Shown piece by piece: positions 27,101-35,567 of a DNA stretch of 64,000 nt. The DNA is from Saprospiraceae bacterium (GTDB lineage: Bacteria > Bacteroidota > Bacteroidia > Chitinophagales > Saprospiraceae), in assembly GCA_020628645.1 (NCBI GenBank), contig JAHDES010000018.1:1-64000 (forward strand). Direction: 5' to 3'. Position 1 is the first letter of the stretch, and every line of letters starts with the position of its first letter. The notes beneath the pieces are model-generated. The model had not been told where the DNA came from. It ran no database searches and worked only from the letters and a program-made list of their open reading frames with translations. The position numbers were made by a program, and so were the translations under genes.

Positions 27101-28843
27101 ATGAACAAAGAAGTCTTTCACGTCTCATCTGAAAACTTTACATTTTGGTACCTCTTCAAAAGCCTGATGGGCTTTCGACAGGGGATTATCCAGTTGTTCT
27201 TCTTGCACATCTTGTGGATCTTGTTCGAGTTGGTCTTGCCGTTTTTGACGCAATCTTTGGTGGACAATGGCATCAATAATCAAGATTATAATTTTATTTT
27301 TTTAGTATTATTGGCGCAATTGTTCTTGTTTATAGGAAGTATAAGTGCGGAATATTTCAAGGCTTGGGTCTTACGTCATATCGGGATTCGCCTTAATATG
27401 CGCTTGATTAACAATCTGTTATTCAATTTGATGGTGAAGGATATCCTTTATTTTCGATTAACAAAAGAGGGGAAAATCATTGAATTGTTCAATGACAGTG
27501 GACGAATTGAACGTTTCTTGACCGAAAGTGCTTCAACAATTATAGATACCGTGTTGCGCTTGTTGTTGTATGGAACGGTCTTATACATTTTCAATCCTTT
27601 TATCTGTTTGATCTTTTGTGTGTCAGTAGTGGTATCTATTTTGTGGGATTTATTTTTCTTGAAAGAACGCCGTGAATTTGATGAACTACGCTATAATGCC
27701 AGTTCTAAAGGACGCTCGGAATTAATCGAAACCATCCAAGCTATGCCTGATATTAAGGTAAATAATATGGAGTGGAGTCGGATTCGTTCTTGGGAATGGG
27801 TACAGGATTTACTGTCCAAAACACGTCTGCGGGTATTACAACTATCGCATTTGTATCAGGGAGGAACAAAATCCATCAATCAAGTCAGAGATATTTTAGT
27901 GATTTATTATTCTGCGATTTTTGTGGTGGAAGGAACGCTTACATTGGGTGCTATGTTGGCAATTCAGTTTATTTTAGGACAATTAAATAAGCAAACCCTT
28001 GCTTTGATGACCTTCATCCAATCGTACCATGATGCACAAATGAGTTTGGAACGCATTAAAGCAGCTACAGAAGGGAAACAATCTAATTATGTGCCTATCG
28101 AAAATTTTGACCATAGAGATATTAAAGTTCCCATCAAAATAAAAGATTTATCGTATGATTATACCACCATTCCTTGTTTGGAAAGCATGAATTTAGAAAT
28201 TCCTTATGGAAAAAAAATTGCCTTAGTAGGGGAGAGTGGTTGTGGGAAATCTACTTTGATAAAAACTTTATTAAAACTTCTAATTCCAGATAGTGGAAGT
28301 ATATTAATTGGAAATCAAGATTTACAACGCCTCGAAGATAATGTATGGCGACAAAATTGCTCCGTCTTAATGCAAGAGAGCTATATTTTTTCAGATAGTA
28401 TTTTATTTAATATTTGCTTAGAGAAAGAAGTTTCTTCTATCGATGAAGAGCATCTAGGAAATGTCTTGAAATGGAGTAGTTTAGATCAAATCGTTGCAGA
28501 ACAAGAAAAAGGATTGGATACACTTATCGGAAAGGGTGCAAAATCACTCAGTAAAGGGCAGACACAGCGGGTCTTATTGGCGCGTGCTTTATACAAGAAA
28601 GGAAATTATATTATCTTAGACGAACCCACGAGTGCATTGGATATGCATACCTCCAAAAAGGTAATAAAGAGTATTTTTACTGAATTTAAAGATAAAACGA
28701 TCATCTATTCTACCCATAAAGCAGAAATGACCAAGCAAGCGGATTACATTTATGTTATTCATGATGGTAAAATTGTTGAGCATGGGATATATGAAGACTT
28801 ACTGAATTTGAAAGGTCAATTTTACCGTTTATTTGAAAATTAA
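27101..28843 (+). CDS. ABC exporter (permease and ATPase) of a type I secretion-like pair
   Basis: A 580-residue half-transporter, probably exporting a peptide or protein together with the HlyD-like protein encoded 18 bases downstream. It has no N-terminal peptidase (C39) or degenerate peptidase domain; the membrane part starts almost at once (about residues 20-310). The ATPase shows Walker A GESGCGKST (377-385), a signature reading LSKGQ (483-487) instead of LSGGQ, Walker B with Asp507-Glu508 and DEPTSALD, and a His switch in STHKAEM. The Lys in the signature is seen in some functional exporters. No TolC-like outer-membrane component and no obvious substrate gene is adjacent. Confidence 0.87.
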   Translation: MNKEVFHVSSENFTFWYLFKSLMGFRQGIIQLFFLHILWILFELVLPFLTQSLVDNGINNQDYNFIFLVLLAQLFLFIGSISAEYFKAWVLRHIGIRLNMRLINNLLFNLMVKDILYFRLTKEGKIIELFNDSGRIERFLTESASTIIDTVLRLLLYGTVLYIFNPFICLIFCVSVVVSILWDLFFLKERREFDELRYNASSKGRSELIETIQAMPDIKVNNMEWSRIRSWEWVQDLLSKTRLRVLQLSHLYQGGTKSINQVRDILVIYYSAIFVVEGTLTLGAMLAIQFILGQLNKQTLALMTFIQSYHDAQMSLERIKAATEGKQSNYVPIENFDHRDIKVPIKIKDLSYDYTTIPCLESMNLEIPYGKKIALVGESGCGKSTLIKTLLKLLIPDSGSILIGNQDLQRLEDNVWRQNCSVLMQESYIFSDSILFNICLEKEVSSIDEEHLGNVLKWSSLDQIVAEQEKGLDTLIGKGAKSLSKGQTQRVLLARALYKKGNYIILDEPTSALDMHTSKKVIKSIFTEFKDKTIIYSTHKAEMTKQADYIYVIHDGKIVEHGIYEDLLNLKGQFYRLFEN

Positions 28844-28861
28844 TTTACGTTTTAAATACAC

Positions 28862-30127
28862 ATGCTACCATCGGATAAAAAGATAGACTATAACCAGCTT
28901 CCAAAAGGATTACTTTTTGTGGGGCGTTTCGTTATCTTGGGTGGTTTTTTGATTATATTATGGATTGGATGGGCACTTGAATTTAATGACAAAATAATTG
29001 GTTCTATAGAATTAATGTCTGAACATCCACCTATTGAATTAAAAGCAAAAAAAAGTAGCCAAATTCATTTATTAGTCAATGAAGATGAGCCGATAACCTC
29101 ATCTACCATAATAGCCTATTATGAAAATCCTGCTCGTTTAGAAGATATTCTGCAATTAAGAAAAGAATTAGAAAAATATTTTGAGGTCAATCAAATTCCT
29201 GATTTTTGGAAAAAAGAGGTCTTATCCCTTCAACTAGGAAATTTGCAAACACCTCTAATTGATGTCACTTCAGCTATTGCCAATCTTTCAAATTATGAAG
29301 CAACGCAACAACTCGCCGCAAAAATTAATTTATTAACGGAAGAAGAACAATTATACGCACAATATTCTAAGCTCTTAAAAGCAAAACTAGATTTAGTCGA
29401 AGATGATATTGCCATTACTAATGCACAAGAATTAGCGAACGAAAGTTTATTACAAGACGGAGGAATTTCCAAACTTGAATTCGAACGTATAAAACAAGAG
29501 GGTATTCTCAAACAACAAGGCAATATTGATGTCAAAACGGCGATAAGTGAGATTGAAATCTTAAAAAAACAAATTCAAAAAAATATCGTCCAACTTTCCG
29601 AAGAACGCAATCAAAATAGACAAGTTTATCTTCAACAAATACAAACGGCTTACGCCCGTCTCAAGGCACAACTAACACAATGGGAAGACGAATTCCTTAT
29701 AAAATCAAGTGTTAATGGTCAACTAATTCTTGGAGACATAAATACTTCTTCAATTTTTCTAACGAAAGATGAATTGATTTGTACTATTCTTCCACAAGAA
29801 CAATCTGCTGTTCGTGGTTTAATCAAATTAAGTGCTAGAGGTGTCGGAAAAATCAAGGCTGGTCAAACGGTGAACGTTTATTTATCCAATTATCCGTCTT
29901 CTGAATTTGGAATAGTACGCGGAAAAGTAAGGGCTGCTCCTTTATTGGCGACTGATGGTATTTATCATTTAAAAGTTGATTTCCCAGAAGGATTGACTTC
30001 GACCTATCAACTAAAAATTCCGTTTCAACAGCGTATGAGTGGAAAAGCAGAAATCATTGTTTCTAAACGAACATTTATAGATCGAATCCGTGACCAAATC
30101 AAGGATTTCCAGTTGAATCAATCTTAA
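28862..30127 (+). CDS. HlyD-family membrane fusion (periplasmic adaptor) protein
   Basis: A 421-residue adaptor for the upstream ABC exporter. A short cytoplasmic head is followed by one transmembrane helix (about 20-41). The periplasmic part has a beta/lipoyl half, a long coiled coil (about 90-255, rich in Glu, Gln, Lys and Leu) and the returning lipoyl and barrel domains (about 265-400, with IKSSVNGQLIL and IKAGQTVNVYL). The layout is standard for type I secretion adaptors. It should link the inner-membrane exporter to an outer-membrane channel encoded elsewhere. Its stop overlaps the stop of the convergent minus-strand gene by four bases. Confidence 0.87.
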   Translation: MLPSDKKIDYNQLPKGLLFVGRFVILGGFLIILWIGWALEFNDKIIGSIELMSEHPPIELKAKKSSQIHLLVNEDEPITSSTIIAYYENPARLEDILQLRKELEKYFEVNQIPDFWKKEVLSLQLGNLQTPLIDVTSAIANLSNYEATQQLAAKINLLTEEEQLYAQYSKLLKAKLDLVEDDIAITNAQELANESLLQDGGISKLEFERIKQEGILKQQGNIDVKTAISEIEILKKQIQKNIVQLSEERNQNRQVYLQQIQTAYARLKAQLTQWEDEFLIKSSVNGQLILGDINTSSIFLTKDELICTILPQEQSAVRGLIKLSARGVGKIKAGQTVNVYLSNYPSSEFGIVRGKVRAAPLLATDGIYHLKVDFPEGLTSTYQLKIPFQQRMSGKAEIIVSKRTFIDRIRDQIKDFQLNQS

Positions 30128-30795
30128 TGATTCATTCCACGACGAATCATTTCGTGAACTAAAAGAGCCAAAAATAAGACTTCTTCTTGAGCTTGCATGC
30201 TTTCATTGATAAGTTGTACGGCTCTAGAATTAAGCGTTTCGGCTTTATCAGGATTAATTATACTGGCTACTTCTTTTGAGCCAACTTGTACAGGAATTAA
30301 ATCGAGATGAGAATTTCGTTCTACTTTTGCGAGCAATTCTTTCGTTCTGGGCGCAACTAATTGTCCATCTTGAGATAAATCTCCAATCAATTGATCGTTT
30401 AAATGAATAGAAGTTCGTCCATTTTTTGTGCGATAGACATATTCATGTTGCGCTGTTTTTGCCCAGATGACATTGTTGGGTCGAGTAGCGATATAATTTT
30501 TATAGGCATACAGTACCATGGGTTCATCATAAATAGACGTAAAAACGCCCTGACCACTTCCCAAAATACCACTTCCTTTTTTTTGATGAATTTGTTTTAA
30601 ACTGAGTAATTCCATTTCTTCTCCACTCCAAGGAATAAGTTGTTCCTCTATAGATGAAGTTTGTTGTTTTATTTCAGCAAGATCTTTTTGTACTTTTTTG
30701 AATCCAGGTTGAAAATGGAGAAAAAAGAAATAAAAGATAAATACAAGTACAACAAAAATTGCTGTGGTTAAAACTAGAACAAGTACAGTTGCCAT
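30124..30795 (-). CDS. hypothetical membrane-anchored protein
   Basis: A 223-residue protein with one N-terminal transmembrane helix (about residues 3-27, no basic lead, followed by HFQPGFKKVQKDL), then a predicted soluble domain. The rest mixes beta-like stretches (VIWAKTAQHEYVYRT) and a helical C-terminus rich in Gln, Glu and Leu. I do not recognise the family. A TATATTTG -7 box lies 17 bases upstream, inside the terminator hairpin of rpoD, giving it a very short leader. It ends four bases inside the end of the HlyD gene, so the two are convergent. Confidence 0.7.
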   Translation of the reverse strand: MATVLVLVLTTAIFVVLVFIFYFFFLHFQPGFKKVQKDLAEIKQQTSSIEEQLIPWSGEEMELLSLKQIHQKKGSGILGSGQGVFTSIYDEPMVLYAYKNYIATRPNNVIWAKTAQHEYVYRTKNGRTSIHLNDQLIGDLSQDGQLVAPRTKELLAKVERNSHLDLIPVQVGSKEVASIINPDKAETLNSRAVQLINESMQAQEEVLFLALLVHEMIRRGMNH

Positions 30796-30811
30796 AGTGA
30801 AATGAATCGTT

Positions 30812-30819
30812 CAAATATA
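30812..30819 (-). promoter_or_regulatory. -7 promoter element for the 30124-30795 gene
   Basis: On the minus strand this reads TATATTTG, an exact TAnnTTTG match, with TTTA at 30841-30838 as a possible -33 box (18-base spacer). The start codon is only about 16 bases away. Confidence 0.5.
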
Positions 30820-30852
30820 AAAAATCCACTCCTTGGATAAAGAAGTGGATTT
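30817..30852 (-). terminator. rho-independent terminator of rpoD
   Basis: AAATCCACT arms (30844-30852 and 30822-30830) form a 9-bp stem with a 13-base loop, followed on the minus strand by a T-run. It lies 22 bases after the rpoD stop and overlaps the next gene's promoter. Confidence 0.75.
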
Positions 30853-30873
30853 AAAAGTACTAATATTATTTTA

Positions 30874-31740
30874 CTAACCTAAATACGATTTGAGCGCATT
30901 ACGGTTATAAGATTTTCGTAATCGACGGATGGCACGCTCCTTAATCTGGCGTACGCGCTCCCGTGTAAGTCCATATAATTCTCCAATTTCTTCTAAGGTT
31001 AATGATTTATAACCATTTAAACCATAATAAGAAGATAAGACTTCGACTTCTCTTGGAGATAAAATAGATAATCCTTGTTGCACTTCTTCTTTAAGCGACT
31101 GTTCCATGAGAGTCAGGTCAGGACTTAAACCTTGATCTTTAGAAATGACATCCAACATTGTGGAATCTCCATCTTCACCACTTAAAGGCGCATCTACAGA
31201 AAGATGACGTCCATTTCCTTTGAGCATATTCGCGATCTCTTTTGGCGTCATATCCAAAATTTCTGCTAATTCCTCATTAGTAGGTTCACGTTCAAATTCT
31301 TGTACGAAAGACAAAAATGCTTCATTTACTTTATTGTAAGATCCAACTTTATTTAAAGGTAAACGGACAATACGAGAATATTCAACAATTGCTTGAAGGA
31401 TAGATTGACGAATCCACCACACAGCATAGGAAATAAATTTAAATCCCTTTGTTTCATCAAAACGTTTAGCAGCTTTCATTAAACCAACATTACCTTCATT
31501 GATCAAATCACTCAAAGAAAGACCTTGATTTTGATATTGTTTCGCAACAGAAACTACAAAACGAAGATTTGATTTGGTAAGACGTTCCAAGGCAGCTTGA
31601 TCGCCTTCACGAATTCGACGGGCGAGCTCGGCCTCGTCATCCGCAGTAAGCATAGGAATCTTGCCAATATCATTTAGATATTTGTCAAGAGCCAAACTTT
31701 CTCTGGCGGTAATTTTATTAGTAATTTTTAGTTGACGCAT
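30874..31740 (-). CDS. rpoD: primary RNA polymerase sigma factor RpoD/SigA
   Basis: A 288-residue housekeeping sigma factor of the short Bacteroidota form, which lacks region 1.1 and the long non-conserved insert of the E. coli protein. Visible in order are region 1.2 ([13 protein letters not shown]), region 2.1-2.4 with [39 protein letters not shown] and the -10-recognition tract around SRIVRLP, region 3, and region 4 with [29 protein letters not shown]. This factor recognises the TTTG/TAnnTTTG promoters seen elsewhere in the window. No adjacent dnaG or rpsU; it is followed by a terminator hairpin. Confidence 0.97.
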   Translation of the reverse strand: MRQLKITNKITARESLALDKYLNDIGKIPMLTADDEAELARRIREGDQAALERLTKSNLRFVVSVAKQYQNQGLSLSDLINEGNVGLMKAAKRFDETKGFKFISYAVWWIRQSILQAIVEYSRIVRLPLNKVGSYNKVNEAFLSFVQEFEREPTNEELAEILDMTPKEIANMLKGNGRHLSVDAPLSGEDGDSTMLDVISKDQGLSPDLTLMEQSLKEEVQQGLSILSPREVEVLSSYYGLNGYKSLTLEEIGELYGLTRERVRQIKERAIRRLRKSYNRNALKSYLG

Positions 31741-31904
31741 CTTCGGATTATAATTTTGGATTCATCAAAGATTCTTATAATATTACGATTAATTTCTTGA
31801 AAAGTTGCCTTGGGAAATTAAAAATCCTTGACTTTATGAAAAAAATGTTGTATGCAGTTTATTTTATTTAGATACAATATTGGGTACAAAAAAGTTTCCA
31901 AAAT

Positions 31905-31950
31905 CAAATAAAAATGCCTAAACTAACACATATTTTTAGTTTAGGCATTT
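31905..31950 (-). terminator. terminator downstream of pnp
   Basis: AAATGCCTAAACTA arms (31912-31925 and 31937-31950) form a perfect 14-bp stem with an 11-base loop. On the minus strand it is followed by TTTATTTGATTTT, so it should stop transcription from pnp, 130 bases after its stop. Confidence 0.7.
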
Positions 31951-32008
31951 AAATTATTTAGTATCAGTAGTTTATCGCAAAACTTTTTATGTCAAGATTA
32001 TTTTTTTG

Positions 32009-32047
32009 AAATCTACTTTTTCTTTTTAATAGATGAAAAGTAGATTT
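32009..32047 (-). terminator. 12-bp stem-loop just after pnp
   Basis: AAATCTACTTTT and AAAAGTAGATTT (32009-32020 and 32036-32047) make a 12-bp stem with a 15-base loop about 35 bases after the pnp stop. On the minus strand it is followed by CAAAAAAA, so it may be a stabilising 3' hairpin more than a terminator. AAATCTACTT occurs a third time at 32066. Confidence 0.5.
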
Positions 32048-32081
32048 ATATTATAAATGACAAAAAATCTACTTATTGCTA

Positions 32082-34283
32082 CTAATTATCTCTATTGTTG
32101 CGATCATCTCGATTTCCACGATGGTCTCTTCTGTCGTTTCTTCTATCATTATTTCGTTCAGGACGAGGAATTAAAGCCTTACGTGATAAGCGGAATTTAC
32201 CTGTTTTAGGATCAATACCTACTAATTTTACTTTAACTTCGTCGCCTTGTTTGAAGACATCCTCTACTTTATCAATACGAGAATGTGATATTTCAGAAAC
32301 ATGTAAAAGACCACTTTTACCCATAAAATCAACAAAAACGCCATAAGGCATCACACTTGCTACTTTTGCTTCATACACATCACCTACTTCAGGCACATGA
32401 GTAATGGCTTTAATACGAGCGGTGGCTTTATCAATGGATTCTTTATTATTACTGGAAATACTAACGACACCTTTCTCATCCACCTCTTCAATATTGATAA
32501 CTGTTTCCGTTTCTTTTTGAATCTCCTGAATTACTTTACCTCCAGGACCAATAACAGCACCAATAAAGCTTTTCTCAATTATCATTTCAATGATACGAGG
32601 AGCGTGTGGCTTGTAATCATCACGTGCAGCTTCAATCGTTTTATTCATTTCTTCTAGAATGTGTAAACGACCTTTTTTGGCTTGATTGAGCGCTTCTTCT
32701 AATATTTCGTATGGAAGACCATCTACTTTAATGTCCATTTGACAAGCACATATTCCATTTACAGTACCTGTTACTTTAAAATCCATATCACCAAGTGCAT
32801 CTTCATCTCCCAAAATATCGGTTAAGATCGCATGTCTTTTTCCGTCAGAAATCATACCCATTGCGATACCAGAAACACCACCTTTGATGGGAACACCACC
32901 ATCCATCAATGCCATTGAACCTGCACAAACGGTTGCCATGGAAGAAGAACCATTGGATTCCATAATATCAGAAACTAATCGGATAGTATAAGGATTTTCC
33001 TCAGGAAGTACTTGTTTCAAAGAACGAGCTGCTAAATTAGCATGTCCAACTTCTCGACGACCAGGGCCTCGCATAGGTTTTACTTCACCTACAGAATAGC
33101 CAGGGAAATTATAATGTAATATAAAGTTTTCATAACTAGAATCTAATGCAATATCTACCATCATTTTATCTAGTTTTGTACCTAGAGTAAGCGTAGTTAG
33201 AGATTGCGTTTCTCCACGTGTAAAGATAGCAGAACCATGTGTAGCAGGTAGATAACCCACTTCTGTCCAAATTGAACGAACTTCATCGGTTTGGCGACCA
33301 TCAAGACGGATACGTTCTGCCATCACCATTTCACGAATCACTTCTTTTTGCAATTTGTACAGGTACTCCTTAGCTGTTTCATAATGCTCTTCTAGATATT
33401 CTTCCCCTTTCTCTTCTAATAAAGCTTCTTTTAAGCCCTCTTTAATTTCTTTGAGTTGGGTTTTGCGATCGTGTTTGTTCAAGAATCCTTTAGCAACGCC
33501 ATAAATTTTATCAGCGGCAAAATTCTTGATGTAGTCTTTTAATTCAGTATTTTCTTCCACCACTTCAAGTTCTCTTTTAATAAGAGCTTTATCACCTACT
33601 TTTTGAGCCAAATCCAATTGTGCTTGACATTGTACTTTGATGGCTTCATGCCCATGTTTTATTGCTTCTACTAAATCAGACTCTGAACATTCTTTCATTT
33701 CACCTTCCACCATCATCACATTCTCCAATGTAGCTGCCACGATTATATCAAGATCAGCATTTTCTAGTGTCGAACGAGTAGGATTTATTTGATATTCACC
33801 ATCAATACGAGCAACACGAACCTCAGAAATAGGACCAGCAAAAGGAATGTCACTTACAGCAAGCGCAGAAGAGGCGGCTAATGCTGCTAGTGCATCTGGC
33901 ATTTCTTCTTTACCTGCCGAAATAAGATTGATAATGATTTGGGTATCGTTCATGTAACCGTCTGGAAATAATGGACGTACAGCACGATCAACCAATCGAG
34001 AAATTAGAATTTCATAATCATTTAGGCGTGTCTCTCTTCTGAAAAAGTTACCTGGAATACGACCAATTGATGCAAATTTTTCCTGATAATCAACAGATAA
34101 AGGGAAAAAGCTTTGACCTTCACGAGCTTCATGAGCAGAACAAACGGTGGCAAAAAGCATTGTGTCGCCTAATTTAACAACGACAGAACCATCTGCTTGA
34201 GCGGCTAATTTACCAGTTTCAATGATTACTTCACGGCCATCAGGTAGGTTGAATGAGGTAGTAATAGGGGTTTGTAATCCCAT
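32082..34283 (-). CDS. pnp: polyribonucleotide nucleotidyltransferase (PNPase)
   Basis: A 733-residue phosphorolytic 3'-5' exoribonuclease, a main enzyme of mRNA decay. Two RNase PH domains flank an all-helical linker: the first runs about 5-230 (GDTMLFATVC, SVDYQEKFASIGRIPGNF), the second about 320-550 (RLDGRQTDEVR, FTRGETQSLTT, DIMESNGSSSMAT, GDMDFKVTGT). A KH domain follows (about 560-620, with the GPGG loop in FIGAVIGPGGKVI) and an S1 domain (about 630-700, YGVFVDFMGKSGLLHVSE). The last 30 residues are an Arg/Asn/Asp-rich tail. It lies downstream of rpsO, the classic gene order, with a terminator and a palindrome in the gap. Confidence 0.98.
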   Translation of the reverse strand: MGLQTPITTSFNLPDGREVIIETGKLAAQADGSVVVKLGDTMLFATVCSAHEAREGQSFFPLSVDYQEKFASIGRIPGNFFRRETRLNDYEILISRLVDRAVRPLFPDGYMNDTQIIINLISAGKEEMPDALAALAASSALAVSDIPFAGPISEVRVARIDGEYQINPTRSTLENADLDIIVAATLENVMMVEGEMKECSESDLVEAIKHGHEAIKVQCQAQLDLAQKVGDKALIKRELEVVEENTELKDYIKNFAADKIYGVAKGFLNKHDRKTQLKEIKEGLKEALLEEKGEEYLEEHYETAKEYLYKLQKEVIREMVMAERIRLDGRQTDEVRSIWTEVGYLPATHGSAIFTRGETQSLTTLTLGTKLDKMMVDIALDSSYENFILHYNFPGYSVGEVKPMRGPGRREVGHANLAARSLKQVLPEENPYTIRLVSDIMESNGSSSMATVCAGSMALMDGGVPIKGGVSGIAMGMISDGKRHAILTDILGDEDALGDMDFKVTGTVNGICACQMDIKVDGLPYEILEEALNQAKKGRLHILEEMNKTIEAARDDYKPHAPRIIEMIIEKSFIGAVIGPGGKVIQEIQKETETVINIEEVDEKGVVSISSNNKESIDKATARIKAITHVPEVGDVYEAKVASVMPYGVFVDFMGKSGLLHVSEISHSRIDKVEDVFKQGDEVKVKLVGIDPKTGKFRLSRKALIPRPERNNDRRNDRRDHRGNRDDRNNRDN

Positions 34284-34320
34284 AATTAAAATTTAATGGA
34301 TTTAATAAATAGTTCAGTAA

Positions 34321-34340
34321 TCTTCATGTATACATGAAGA
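34321..34340 (-). promoter_or_regulatory. perfect 20-bp palindrome in the pnp leader
   Basis: TCTTCATGTATACATGAAGA is its own reverse complement and lies 38-57 bases upstream of the pnp start. As RNA it would form a tight hairpin; as DNA it could be a dimeric-protein site. In enterobacteria the pnp leader holds an RNase III hairpin for autocontrol, so a comparable role is possible. Confidence 0.5.
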
Positions 34341-34465
34341 TACAAAGGGTACAGTTAGTACCATTCAGAAGAGTATCATAAATAGGAACACGATGTGCCT
34401 GAAAGTAGGCTGAGTCAAGGATTTATTTAGAGATGCAATCCTAGGACATCATTGCAGTTACTACG

Positions 34466-34508
34466 AAAAAAAAGTGAAATAGATACGTTAATTATCTATT
34501 TCACTTTT
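34466..34508 (-). terminator. rpsO terminator
   Basis: AAAAGTGAAATAGAT arms (34470-34484 and 34494-34508) form a perfect 15-bp stem with a 9-base loop, followed on the minus strand by a U-run (A-run 34466-34473). It starts four bases after the rpsO stop and separates rpsO from pnp. Confidence 0.85.
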
Positions 34509-34512
34509 AATT

Positions 34513-34788
34513 TTATTTACGGATGCCTAATTTTTCAATTAGACTTCTGTATTTAGTAATATCTTGTTTAGCTAGATATTGAAGCAAACGTTTACGTCTA
34601 CCAACTAGCGTGAGTAATGTTCTTCGGCAGGAATGATCTTTTTTATTGATCTTTAGGTGATCGGACAAACTTTTGATACGGAACGTACAAAGTGCGACTT
34701 GTCCTTCAATAGAGCCTGTGTTTTTGGCGTTACCGCCATACTCTGCGAAGATTTCTTCTTTCTTTTCTTTAGTTAAATATGATGCCAT
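34513..34788 (-). CDS. rpsO: 30S ribosomal protein S15
   Basis: A 91-residue ribosomal protein, close to the usual 89, that binds the central domain of 16S rRNA early in 30S assembly. Family sequence is seen throughout: a basic N-terminus, NTGSIEGQVALCTFRI (about 22-37), the LSDHLKINKKDHSCRRTL tract (37-54) and the C-terminal RRKRLLQYLAKQD and RYRSLIEKLGIRK-like end. A -7 box lies 50 bases upstream. It is followed by its own terminator and then by pnp, as in many bacteria. Confidence 0.98.
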   Translation of the reverse strand: MASYLTKEKKEEIFAEYGGNAKNTGSIEGQVALCTFRIKSLSDHLKINKKDHSCRRTLLTLVGRRKRLLQYLAKQDITKYRSLIEKLGIRK

Positions 34789-34837
34789 TAGTTTAATTTT
34801 TTACCATTAGTGATTACGGAAATCAGTTATAGCGGCA

Positions 34838-34845
34838 CAAAAGTA
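34838..34845 (-). promoter_or_regulatory. -7 promoter element of rpsO
   Basis: On the minus strand this reads TACTTTTG, an exact TAnnTTTG match, 49 bases before the rpsO ATG. The -33 box is not clear. Confidence 0.5.
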
Positions 34846-34883
34846 AGAATTATTTACAGAACTTGCTTGTCTTTGGTAGGAAA

Positions 34884-35567
34884 TTATTTTTTTTCTTCTT
34901 CCTTTCGCTTTTCAAACTGTAAGGAACGTAAATAGGCGGCCTGCTTTTTAAGCGCGAGAAAGGCTTTTTGATAGTTTTTTCGATAAGGAACAGCTATACG
35001 AGCCCCTATTTGATTTAATTTTTGATCTGTAAATTTACTTTCTTGAAATTTATTGAATAATTGTTGGATTATTGCTTGCTCTTTTTCAATTTTTTCTATT
35101 GACCAAGTGTGCAAAGAAGGATGCATACTTTTCAAATAAGCAGGTAAGGATTTGAAATAATTATTGAGGTATTTGGCTTTTTTCTTTTGATTTATCCCTT
35201 TGATTTCAATGATTCCTGTTAAATAAATAAGCAAATAAGTTGAATCTATTTTTTGGGCATAAGCTTCTGCTGTTTTTAATTTCTTGGTCCAAACTGCTTT
35301 TTTATCACGGTAATTTTCATTAAGGTAGTTAAAACTATGTAAGCGATCATATGCTTTTTTTGTGAAGGCTAATTTTTCTTCATTTGTAGTATATAATCCT
35401 AAAAAACCTTCTTCAAATGGACCAAACTTTTCGAGGTATTCTTTTTCTATATCATCTAAAAATAGTTGAAATTGTGCCTCAGGAGTAGGATGATTCTTAC
35501 AAGTCACAAGACTTATAGCTACTGCAAATACTAGCAATAAATTTTGAAGATTTAGCATTTTAGCCAC
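34884..35567 (-). CDS. hypothetical lipoprotein
   Basis: A 227-residue predicted lipoprotein of unknown function. The signal region has a hydrophobic core ending LVTC (Cys23). An alternative ATG three codons in (35558) would give the same mature protein. The mature part is Lys/Glu/Leu/Tyr-rich and helical, without Cys, and ends in a charged KRKEEEKK tail. The start overlaps the stop of the upstream DUF6263-like gene by one base, so the two are translationally coupled and probably act together in the envelope. Confidence 0.72.
   Translation of the reverse strand: MAKMLNLQNLLLVFAVAISLVTCKNHPTPEAQFQLFLDDIEKEYLEKFGPFEEGFLGLYTTNEEKLAFTKKAYDRLHSFNYLNENYRDKKAVWTKKLKTAEAYAQKIDSTYLLIYLTGIIEIKGINQKKKAKYLNNYFKSLPAYLKSMHPSLHTWSIEKIEKEQAIIQQLFNKFQESKFTDQKLNQIGARIAVPYRKNYQKAFLALKKQAAYLRSLQFEKRKEEEKK

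Larger units (their letters stand above)
31741..32081. other. intergenic region between pnp and rpoD with two long hairpins
   Basis: This 341-base gap carries two strong stem-loops (31912-31950 and 32009-32047), described separately. No ORF was found. The promoter of rpoD should lie here; no exact TAnnTTTG box was found on the minus strand. Confidence 0.5.
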
